DNA from: CAIPAT01 sp037144075
GTDB lineage: Bacteria; Verrucomicrobiota; Lentisphaeria; Victivallales; Victivallaceae
Length of the DNA stretch: 10,882 bases
Assembly: GCA_037144075.1 (NCBI GenBank)
Contig: JBAWXM010000169.1
Location: forward strand, 1-10,882
Direction of reading: 5' to 3'
Each line of letters begins with the position of its first letter. The stretch's first letter is position 1. A program made the translations under genes and the position numbers. Shown here piece by piece: positions 1-7,207 of this stretch. A model generated the notes under the pieces. That model saw nothing but the letters and a program-made list of their open reading frames with translations. It ran no database searches and had not been told where the DNA came from.

Positions 1-741
1 GAACTCCTGGTAGTGATAGCTATCATAGCTATTCTGTCGGCAATGCTGCTGCCGGCCTTGAACAAGGCGCGGGAAAGCGCCAGAAAAGCGCAATGCTTCA
101 ATAACCAGAAACAACTTTGCGGCTATGTGGCGCTGTACACGAATGACTTCAACGGTTATCTGCCGGCCGGCAATTACAATGTCCCGCCTGCCAACGGACA
201 GGACACTGCTTATGACAAATTTCTGCGGGCGGGTTATATAAAATCCAGTACCTACTGGCTGCGTTTCAGCGCCGGTCAGGGAATTAATAAAAGCATTTTG
301 TTCTGCCCGTCCACCGGCAAAGAACTGGTTGCTGCTCCCGTCAACTTTCAGAAACTTCCGAATGAATCAGGCGCGGTAACGACCAGTTCCTACGGCATGG
401 CCACCAATGTGCTGGGATTCGGATATGCCGGCAATACCCAGCCTACGGGAGTGCCGCTGCCGAAAATTCATCTTTACAAAAACATATCGAACCGGATAAT
501 GTTTCTGGATGCTTTCATCGCGACGAATTTTCCGTCCATCGGGGCTAATTCCACTTTAACATTCTGGAACCGGGCTCACTGGCTGACCGGCTGCTATATC
601 ACGATTGCGCCCCGGCATGATCTGAATACCATTCCGGCATCTTATCTGGACGGGCATGCCAGCGGAATGAAGTACGGGCCCAACGCGTACAGCGATGCTG
701 ACATGCTGCTGATGTTTCCGCAATATTCAACGATCAAATAA
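1..741 (+). CDS. Type II secretion pseudopilin-like protein (H-x-DG family), 5' end missing
   Basis: The reading frame is open from base 1 and runs to TAA at 739-741, so the start lies outside the window; the GTG at 13 is an internal Val codon. The first visible residues (ELLVVIAIIAILSAMLLPAL) are the hydrophobic N-terminal helix of a class III signal peptide pseudopilin. The leading Glu matches the conserved Glu5 of mature pseudopilins, so only the leader and about four mature residues are missing. The helix continues into a charged segment (NKARESARKAQC). The rest is a globular domain of about 200 residues, ending with the His...Asp-Gly-His signature of the prepilin-type H-X9-DG family. Such proteins are processed by a prepilin peptidase and associate with the inner membrane and a type II-like machine. 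No ATPase, peptidase or secretin gene is nearby, so this is probably a scattered paralogue serving a shared machine. The role with the adjacent hydrolase is inferred. Confidence 0.9.
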   Translation, partial: ELLVVIAIIAILSAMLLPALNKARESARKAQCFNNQKQLCGYVALYTNDFNGYLPAGNYNVPPANGQDTAYDKFLRAGYIKSSTYWLRFSAGQGINKSILFCPSTGKELVAAPVNFQKLPNESGAVTTSSYGMATNVLGFGYAGNTQPTGVPLPKIHLYKNISNRIMFLDAFIATNFPSIGANSTLTFWNRAHWLTGCYITIAPRHDLNTIPASYLDGHASGMKYGPNAYSDADMLLMFPQYSTIK

Positions 742-755
742 ATTAAGAGAAAATA

Positions 756-3700
756 ATGTTTCTGCGCAAAATAACTGTCCTGCAACTGGCGCTGTACTGC
801 GGCATCCTGCCCGTTTATGGCCAAAATGTAAATCCGGAGAAAGAGCATCTTAAATTTTACGCTCCGTTTGATCAGAGCGCAGTCCCTGCGGCGGCGCTTG
901 ACGGGACTTCGCTGATCAAAGACAGCAATGTGAAATCCGTTCCCGGCAAATGCGGCAATGCGGCATATTTTGCCGGCGATCCGGAACAGCCGGTGGAACT
1001 GGTTTACGGCACCGGCAGCCTTTTTGCCGGCAGGGAATGGACTATCGCGTTCTGGGCGAAACTGGACAGGTCTGAAGCTCCCGTTTCCGGCGGCAAAGGG
1101 CGCAACCGGCTGTTTTTCCGGACCTATTCAACCGGAGCCTGGAAAGAGGGCGATATGACCGCCGGGATCAGTCCGTGGGGCAGGCTTGAATTCAACCGTT
1201 TTGACGGCGCAAAACTCGAGCAGAGCTGCTGGGTTTCCGCCAGTTGTCTGCCAGGCGGCGAATGGACACATCTGGCGTTCAGTTCCAATGACGGCAATGC
1301 CGCTGTCTATATCAATGGTTTCGAGGCCGGATATATCAAAAATGCGGCAGTGGCGAAACCGGGAGCACTGCAGAAAGGAATCCGTCTGGGCAGCAGCGAC
1401 CACAAAAGTAAAAATTACCTGGCCGGAGCCATCGATGAATTAAAGATATTTGACAAGGCGCTGACCGCGGATGAAGTAAAGCTGATTATGAGCCCGGCGG
1501 CGGCTTCAAGTTCTATTCAACCGGTGCTGTCGGCACCATTTGAAGGAAGAACAGATGTCTCCTCCACGCTGGGCCCGGTTGACATTGACGGCGACCGCAT
1601 CGCATTCCAGCAAGCGGTGATCGGCCAGGGCGCGGCTTTTGTCCGCCATGGTTATGACTCGCGGAGCCGGCTGGCAATTAAAAATGTCTCCGGCATTACC
1701 GGAAAGGAAATGACTGCCGGATTTTTCTTCATTCCCAACTGGAACGGATCGGACAGCGGTGTTCACGGCCTGCTTGGTGTTGAAAGCAAAGACTTCAACT
1801 GGACGCTTAAAGCTGTTGACGGCAAACTGTTCTTCTCGCTTGCCAACGGCAGCGGCAAAAGTGAATTATCCGCGGACATCGCTTCCTGGAAGCAGGGCAG
1901 GCCGGTACATATACTGGCCGGATACAGCCTGTCGACCGGAAAAATGCTGCTGGCAATAGATGGAAAAAACGTTCAGGAAAACGGGATGCCCCAGGCGTTT
2001 AATCCGCCGGATGCCGCCGCGACCCTGACGGTCGGAGACCTTCCGGGCGCGGATGTCTATAAGAAATCCCAGGCGGAAGGCGTAATCGACGAACTGCGGA
2101 TTTTTAATGTATTGCTGAATGACGCACAGCGCAAAGCGGAATTTGAACGTAAAAATAATACAGGCTTGACCACCGGCACCGTTGCCGGAATAAAACTGCC
2201 GGCCACTGCAATCACCGCGCCGGAAAGAAAGTTGTGGGATTTGACCGGTGCCTTCAAGCAGAAAACGCTTTCCCGCGAGGAAATATGCCTGAACGCATTA
2301 TGGCGTTTCCAGCTTACTGAAAATGACCAGCCGCCGCGCACGGTCTGGCACTATCTGGCGGTTCCCGGCCGTTACAGCGGCCATGAGAACGGCAGGAGCG
2401 ATCATCAATTTCTGATCAGAAATCCGGATCTGACCATTTCCGGCAAAGACCAGAAATGGCAGGGCCGTCCGGCACATGAATTTTACAACTGCTGGCTGGA
2501 ACGCTCTTTTGCGGCGGACCCGTCCTGGAAAAACAGGCAGGTAGTACTGTATTTTGATGAACTCAGCTATACCGGCAGCGGAACATTGTACTTGAACGGC
2601 GAAAAACTGGCCGTGCTCAAGAACCGACGTTCGTATGAAATTCCACTGCCTGCGGAGCGACTGCGCTATGATGCTGATAATATCCTTACACTGCATATCG
2701 TTGACGACGGCAACCGTTACTCATACCGCGGCGTCAAGGGGGATGTCTATCTGCGGATACTGCCCGCCGTCACTGCGGTCAATCCCCAGGTGGTGACTTC
2801 CGTGCGGGATCACCGGCTAACCGTTTCCGCCGATGTCGCGAACCATTCCGCCAGTCCGGCCGAAATCCGGCTGATGTGCGGCATCAAAGGGCGGAATTCG
2901 CCGGGCGATATCGTCTCTGAACCAGTAACGTTAAAACCGGGCGAAACCAGGACGGTGACCATCGTTAAGAACTGGGACAATCCCGTGCTGTGGAATTACG
3001 AGACCCCGTATCTGTATGAATTCAACCTGAAACTTCAGGATGCCGCGGGAAACACGATTGACGAATCTCCGGCGCTTAAGACCGGGTTCCGGGAATTCTG
3101 GATCAGCGGCGCGGATTATTACCTGAACGGCACTAAAATTCATCTGCGCAACCATGATGAGTGGATGAACTCCTCAACTGATTATCAATGGTGCCGGCAG
3201 TATGTAAAAATGCTGAAAAGCATTGGCTACAACAGCCTGCGCGGCGGGTTCAATGATTCCAATGTCTACATGGAGAATATTCTGCGGGCCTGCGATGAAG
3301 AGGGTCTGCTGCTGTTCATCAATCTTTTCGGCGTTGACAACAAGGAATTTGTCGCCTGGAATAATCCGGAGACCAGAAATAATCTTGAGTCGAAGATGGC
3401 ATCCGTCATTACCGCCTGGCGCAATCACCCATCCATTGTGATGTGGTATCTGTCGGTTAATTTTCTCGGGTACGGCTGGGATTACCACCCGCTGAAAATG
3501 GCCGACGGCTATCTGCCGCAATTCAACCAGGCTAAATACAAGGCCTGCATGGACGGCGCGGCAATCATGCAGCGTTATGATAGTTCCAGACCGTATTTCT
3601 TCCAGGCGGGCGGCGCTTTCGGCCCGGTTATCAACAGCAACGCCTACTTCTGCTGGTGGCCGGAAGCCGAGATACAGGCCTGGCCGCGGGAATGGAGCAG

Positions 3701-6407
3701 ACAAAAAAACAAACCGCTGCATATCATTGAAACCAGCTTCCCTTATTATGACAGTTTTATCGGCATGGATCTGCGCTATCCTCAGTGCAAGCCGCTGTTC
3801 ATCGTTGAACACGCCGCCCGGTTTTTCGGACAGGAAGCATATAAAAACGTTGATCCGCAACTCTATAAACTGATGGATAATCCGGCGTCGCGCAGCCGTG
3901 AAGATCTGAAGTGGCAGCTGCTGGCGCTGTACCGTGATCTGGATCTGGTACAGCAAGTTGAAGGACGACTGCTGACCACGGCCATTCAGCACTGGCGCGG
4001 CGCCGGGATTTCCGGAGTCTGCCCGTTCGCCGAACTGAATTATGCCTATAAACGCAAAAGTCCTTACAAAAATATTCATGAAGCGTATCGTAAAGATGTT
4101 AAAGTCGAAGATTTCCGTTCTCCGGGCTGGCATCCTGATGTATTCAAATTCATGGCGCATCAGGATATTGATCCGGAACGCCCGCTGCCTCTGGCGGAAA
4201 ACCTGAAAGCTGCGTTAACTCCGCTGCTGGTTTATATCGGAGGGGAAGAGAGCAGTCCGGATTCACAGGCGGGAAATTATTACGCCGCCGCGACCGTCAG
4301 TAAAACGCTGACGGTAATCAATGACACGCTGGAAGCAAAGAATTTCCGGCTGGCATGGGCACTTGAGGATAAATCTGGAAAAGTATATGCTTCCGGCAAA
4401 TTCGACGAATCGCTCAATGCCGGTGACATCAGAACCATTAAGCTGGAATTTAACGCCCCTGAAGTAAAATCCCGGGAGGAGTTTATTTTAAAAGTAAACG
4501 CCGCAGTGCCCGCCGGAATATCCGTTAAACCATTTGCCATCACCGTATTCCCGGAAATAAAACAAGTTAGATCAGCCGGTCGCGTGCTGCTGTATGACAC
4601 CAGCGGTATGACGGAAAAAACTTTTCGTAAATCAGGTATAGAATATTCAGACTTGAGAAAAGCCGTTTCGCTTGAAGGATTTGATCTGCTGGTTGTCGGA
4701 CGCGAAAGCCTTGGTCCGGATCTGTCCGGATATGCAAAAAAACTCAATCTTGTTCAAGCCGTCGAACAGGGTAAAATCAACATAGCGGTATTTGAACAGC
4801 AGCCGGAGGCGCTGGCGCTGCTGGGACTGGAAGTTTGCCCGTCCGGATATATCCGCAACGTATTCAAAAATCCGGAAACAGGTTTTCCGCGCACCCTGAC
4901 TAATGCCGACCTCAGTAACTGGCAGGGGGAAGGCTCTCTGTCTCCGTCCAGACCGTTGCCGGACCCGTCAACCCAGGATTCTGTTGTCAGTCCGCTCTGG
5001 CACTGGACTAATCTGAACATGGTGAGCTCCTATCCGGTTCGCCGGCCGTCAGCCGGAAATTATAAAATATTTGCATCCTGCGGCAAGGACCTGGTCTACT
5101 CTCCACTGTTCGAACTGGCGGCAGGCAGCGGCAAAATATTATTCTGTCAGATGGAAATCTCAGGCCGCACGATTCCAGACCCGGCAGCGGAACTCTTGTT
5201 TGCGCAAATTATTGAACAGTATTCCACTAGAAACCAGCCCATGCCGGCACGACCGCTATACTATTCGGGTGATCCCGCAGGACGGCAATTGCTGCTTGAA
5301 GCTGGTTTCAACCCGGCGGCGTTCTCAAGTAATATAGTGCCGGATGCGGTCATCGTGGTAAGTAAACGGCTCAACGTCGCGGAAATCAAAGCACTTACTG
5401 AATGCGCCGAAGCGGGAGCCACAGTCATTTTCATGCAGCTGTCTGACGCTGACGCATCAGTGTTACAGCTTGCGCTGAAGCCTTTAAGGGTGGATTTCTT
5501 TGAGTCTGCGGGGACTCGAAAATTTCTGTTTCTGCTCCAGGCGCGTGACAGATTTTTCCATTATGCCATGCCGTCGTCGGTTATTTCCGGCAAAGGCGTA
5601 ATTCCGCTGACTATTCCGGCGATTGCTGCGGAAAAAGCCGTCGGTAAAGGGAAATTCATGTTTATCAATCTGGACGCCGCGGCGATTGATAAAATGGCGC
5701 AAGCCGATGCAAAGATCGGGTTTGACAGTTCAAATCTCTGGGCGGATTCAATTGTAAAGGAAAGAATCAGCGCGATCTGGGCCAATACACTCAGTGAACA
5801 GGGCTGCAAAGGCGAATCCGTCGCCGGGCGCTTTGTCAACATGAACCCTGCCGCCTGCGTCCGCAATCTGGCCGGAAAATGGGATTTTACCATCGACCCG
5901 GACGATGCCGGATTGCGACAGCAGTGGCAGAATCCGGAGAATTCCGGCAAAGGCAAATGGAGCAGTATTGATGTGCCTGGATACTGGGAAAACCAGGGGT
6001 ATGACAAGCCAAACAAACCGGGGGCCGCAGGTTATGACGGGCTTGCCTGGTACCGGAAAACAGTGCAACTTGATTCATCCATGAAGGGAAAAGATATTAT
6101 CCTGGACATCGGAACAGTGGACGATAATGACTGGACTTATGTCAACGGCAAACTGGTCGGCAAAACCGGCGAGGAAACTCCGGGCTATTGGGCCGCGCCG
6201 CGGAAATACCGGATCCCGGCAGCCTTGACGGCGAACGGCAAACTTTATATCGCGATACGGGTGCTGGATTTGCGCGGCAATGGCGGCATTGCCGGACATA
6301 TCCGTCTGACCCTGGATAATTCCGGCATCAAAAACGCGGTTTCGCCATTTCCTTATTATGCCCGGCCTCTGCCGTCATACAATACGGAAACTTCCATCCG
6401 CTGGTAA
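756..6407 (+). CDS. Giant secreted GH2-like glycoside hydrolase with LamG, amidotransferase-like and jelly-roll domains
   Basis: This is an intact 1883-residue protein. The ATG at 756 follows a modest AAGAGA (745-750). It begins a signal peptide: Arg4-Lys5, a hydrophobic stretch, and a likely cleavage after VYG (about residue 22). Cys15 is preceded by Tyr, so a lipobox is unlikely. The domains, judged by eye, are: LamG/concanavalin-like ~32-245 and ~254-466, each ending in the typical IDEL(K/R)IF motif; GH2 sugar-binding jelly roll ~505-668; Ig-like ~672-780; GH2-like TIM barrel ~781-1100, with HPSIVMW at 891-897 and a candidate nucleophile Glu992 in HIIETSF; Ig-like ~1165-1268; Rossmann/amidotransferase-like ~1275-1490 and ~1498-1680; and a second GH2-type jelly roll ~1703-1865, starting LAGKWDF. 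It probably hydrolyses a beta-linked glycan in the periplasm or outside the cell. Classical GH2 enzymes are usually about 600-1100 residues. The canonical Asn-Glu acid/base pair is not seen; Asn902-Phe903 stands there. GH2 clan membership is fairly sure; activity and substrate are unknown. Confidence 0.85.
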   Translation: MFLRKITVLQLALYCGILPVYGQNVNPEKEHLKFYAPFDQSAVPAAALDGTSLIKDSNVKSVPGKCGNAAYFAGDPEQPVELVYGTGSLFAGREWTIAFWAKLDRSEAPVSGGKGRNRLFFRTYSTGAWKEGDMTAGISPWGRLEFNRFDGAKLEQSCWVSASCLPGGEWTHLAFSSNDGNAAVYINGFEAGYIKNAAVAKPGALQKGIRLGSSDHKSKNYLAGAIDELKIFDKALTADEVKLIMSPAAASSSIQPVLSAPFEGRTDVSSTLGPVDIDGDRIAFQQAVIGQGAAFVRHGYDSRSRLAIKNVSGITGKEMTAGFFFIPNWNGSDSGVHGLLGVESKDFNWTLKAVDGKLFFSLANGSGKSELSADIASWKQGRPVHILAGYSLSTGKMLLAIDGKNVQENGMPQAFNPPDAAATLTVGDLPGADVYKKSQAEGVIDELRIFNVLLNDAQRKAEFERKNNTGLTTGTVAGIKLPATAITAPERKLWDLTGAFKQKTLSREEICLNALWRFQLTENDQPPRTVWHYLAVPGRYSGHENGRSDHQFLIRNPDLTISGKDQKWQGRPAHEFYNCWLERSFAADPSWKNRQVVLYFDELSYTGSGTLYLNGEKLAVLKNRRSYEIPLPAERLRYDADNILTLHIVDDGNRYSYRGVKGDVYLRILPAVTAVNPQVVTSVRDHRLTVSADVANHSASPAEIRLMCGIKGRNSPGDIVSEPVTLKPGETRTVTIVKNWDNPVLWNYETPYLYEFNLKLQDAAGNTIDESPALKTGFREFWISGADYYLNGTKIHLRNHDEWMNSSTDYQWCRQYVKMLKSIGYNSLRGGFNDSNVYMENILRACDEEGLLLFINLFGVDNKEFVAWNNPETRNNLESKMASVITAWRNHPSIVMWYLSVNFLGYGWDYHPLKMADGYLPQFNQAKYKACMDGAAIMQRYDSSRPYFFQAGGAFGPVINSNAYFCWWPEAEIQAWPREWSRQKNKPLHIIETSFPYYDSFIGMDLRYPQCKPLFIVEHAARFFGQEAYKNVDPQLYKLMDNPASRSREDLKWQLLALYRDLDLVQQVEGRLLTTAIQHWRGAGISGVCPFAELNYAYKRKSPYKNIHEAYRKDVKVEDFRSPGWHPDVFKFMAHQDIDPERPLPLAENLKAALTPLLVYIGGEESSPDSQAGNYYAAATVSKTLTVINDTLEAKNFRLAWALEDKSGKVYASGKFDESLNAGDIRTIKLEFNAPEVKSREEFILKVNAAVPAGISVKPFAITVFPEIKQVRSAGRVLLYDTSGMTEKTFRKSGIEYSDLRKAVSLEGFDLLVVGRESLGPDLSGYAKKLNLVQAVEQGKINIAVFEQQPEALALLGLEVCPSGYIRNVFKNPETGFPRTLTNADLSNWQGEGSLSPSRPLPDPSTQDSVVSPLWHWTNLNMVSSYPVRRPSAGNYKIFASCGKDLVYSPLFELAAGSGKILFCQMEISGRTIPDPAAELLFAQIIEQYSTRNQPMPARPLYYSGDPAGRQLLLEAGFNPAAFSSNIVPDAVIVVSKRLNVAEIKALTECAEAGATVIFMQLSDADASVLQLALKPLRVDFFESAGTRKFLFLLQARDRFFHYAMPSSVISGKGVIPLTIPAIAAEKAVGKGKFMFINLDAAAIDKMAQADAKIGFDSSNLWADSIVKERISAIWANTLSEQGCKGESVAGRFVNMNPAACVRNLAGKWDFTIDPDDAGLRQQWQNPENSGKGKWSSIDVPGYWENQGYDKPNKPGAAGYDGLAWYRKTVQLDSSMKGKDIILDIGTVDDNDWTYVNGKLVGKTGEETPGYWAAPRKYRIPAALTANGKLYIAIRVLDLRGNGGIAGHIRLTLDNSGIKNAVSPFPYYARPLPSYNTETSIRW

Positions 6408-6432
6408 AAATACTGATTGAAACTTATTAATC

Positions 6433-6437
6433 AAAGG
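6433..6437 (+). promoter_or_regulatory. Ribosome binding site of the MarC-family gene
   Basis: AAAGG lies 8 nt before the ATG at 6446. It supports that start and independent translation initiation after the 38-bp gap from the hydrolase stop codon. Confidence 0.55.
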
Positions 6438-6445
6438 TGTTGTAA

Positions 6446-7051
6446 ATGTCTTCAGAGAATTCGTTTGTCGCGGTACTCATTAAAATTTTCTTTATTCTGA
6501 CGCCGTTTTTTACCCTGTCCATGTTTGTGGCGATGACCCGTGACATGAGCCGGACGCAGCGGAATTCCGTTGCCGCCAGAACAATGCTGTCAAATTTAGT
6601 TGTCTGCCTGCTGATCTATTTTTTTGGCGTTCCGCTGTTTTATTTCCTCGGAATTACGCTGGATGCATTCCGGATCGGGGCTGGAGCCATCCTTTTCCTG
6701 ACCGCATGCGACCTGATCTCCGGGAAGACTCCGAGCCTGCCGGATGCTGACGAAGGCGATATCGCAGTAGTGCCGCTGTCTGTTCCGTTTACGATCGGCC
6801 CGGGAGTCATCGGTGCGCTGCTGGTCATGGGCGGCTCGGCCGCAACCGCTGCGGGAAAAATGATTGACATTTCAGGTATCGTAACGGCGGTGCTGCTGAC
6901 TGGAATTATGCTGTTTGTAGGCAACTGGATTGAACACGCAATCGGCAGGAAAGGCTTGAATATCCTGTCAAAGATCACCGGTTTGATCGTGGCGGCGCTG
7001 GCCTCTCAAATCATTTTCACCGGCATCAAAAACTTCCTTTTCAGCAAGTGA
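6446..7051 (+). CDS. MarC family (UPF0056) integral membrane protein
   Basis: This 201-residue, strongly hydrophobic protein matches the usual size of the MarC/YchE/YhgN family (about 200-220). Six membrane segments can be placed at roughly 8-28, 45-63, 66-92, 108-130, 143-163 and 178-198. Family hallmarks are visible: the DMSRTQRN segment after helix 1 (31-40), LGITLDAFRIGAGAILF (68-84), and the second-half signature VPFTIGPGVIG (113-123), where Gly-Pro-Gly sits in helix 4. The first-half counterpart normally carries Asn-Pro; here it is Thr19-Pro20. The ATG follows AAAGG (6433-6437) by 8 nt. The family is membrane-embedded and its substrate is unsettled; the old link of E. coli MarC to antibiotic resistance was not upheld. 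It lies 38 bp after the hydrolase with no visible terminator between them, so read-through is possible. A functional link is not shown. Confidence 0.88.
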   Translation: MSSENSFVAVLIKIFFILTPFFTLSMFVAMTRDMSRTQRNSVAARTMLSNLVVCLLIYFFGVPLFYFLGITLDAFRIGAGAILFLTACDLISGKTPSLPDADEGDIAVVPLSVPFTIGPGVIGALLVMGGSAATAAGKMIDISGIVTAVLLTGIMLFVGNWIEHAIGRKGLNILSKITGLIVAALASQIIFTGIKNFLFSK

Positions 7052-7092
7052 CGGAACGTTTTGGATAAACATATTGTCTTGCGGCGTCATCC

Positions 7093-7119
7093 GCCCCATT
7101 AGTCCCATCTGTCCCATAA
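7093..7119 (+). repeat. Degenerate 9-bp tandem repeat in the marC-rsmB gap
   Basis: Three consecutive 9-mers fit GYCCCATNN: GCCCCATTA (7093-7101), GTCCCATCT (7102-7110) and GTCCCATAA (7111-7119). A weaker unit, GCGTCATCC (7084-7092), precedes them, and TCCCTGAAT (7120-7128) may be a decayed unit after them. The block lies between the MarC-family gene and the putative rsmB promoter, outside any credible coding region. It could be a slippage-derived microsatellite or a protein-binding array; the sequence does not decide. Confidence 0.6.
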
Positions 7120-7133
7120 TCCCTGAATCGGGG

Positions 7134-7161
7134 TTGCATACTTCCGCGCGAAATATATATT
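7134..7161 (+). promoter_or_regulatory. Possible sigma70-like promoter upstream of rsmB
   Basis: TTGCAT (7134-7139) and TATATT (7156-7161) are separated by 16 nt and would start transcription near 7168, giving a leader of about 40 nt before the rsmB ATG at 7208. The -35 matches consensus only in TTG. The AT-rich -10 stands out in an otherwise GC-balanced gap. This is a visual match only. Confidence 0.35.
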
Positions 7162-7207
7162 CTCGGACGGCATTTTACATTCAACGGATTATTACGGAAT
7201 TAACGAT

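Noticed and set aside
756..827. Hydrolase considered as a lipoprotein because of Cys15 in the signal peptide
   Set aside because: The residue before the Cys is Tyr and the hydrophobic stretch continues past it to a plausible signal peptidase I site, so a lipobox is not supported.
3174..4160. 328-codon open frame on the minus strand inside the hydrolase gene
   Set aside because: It lies wholly antisense to the conserved GH2-like barrel, has no recognisable domain, and its low-complexity composition looks like the complement of a codon-biased gene.
2438..5952. Four copies of TTCCGGCAAA, considered as a possible DNA uptake or regulatory word
   Set aside because: All four are in the same frame of the hydrolase and encode Ser-Gly-Lys with preferred codons, so coding explains them.
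6414..6433. Short inverted repeat TGATT...AATCA between the hydrolase and marC
   Set aside because: Five AT-rich pairs with a 10-nt loop and no T-run are too weak to call a terminator or regulator.
7118..7136. Possible hairpin AATCCC/GGGGTT downstream of marC
   Set aside because: Six pairs with one G-T wobble and no following T-run do not make a convincing terminator.
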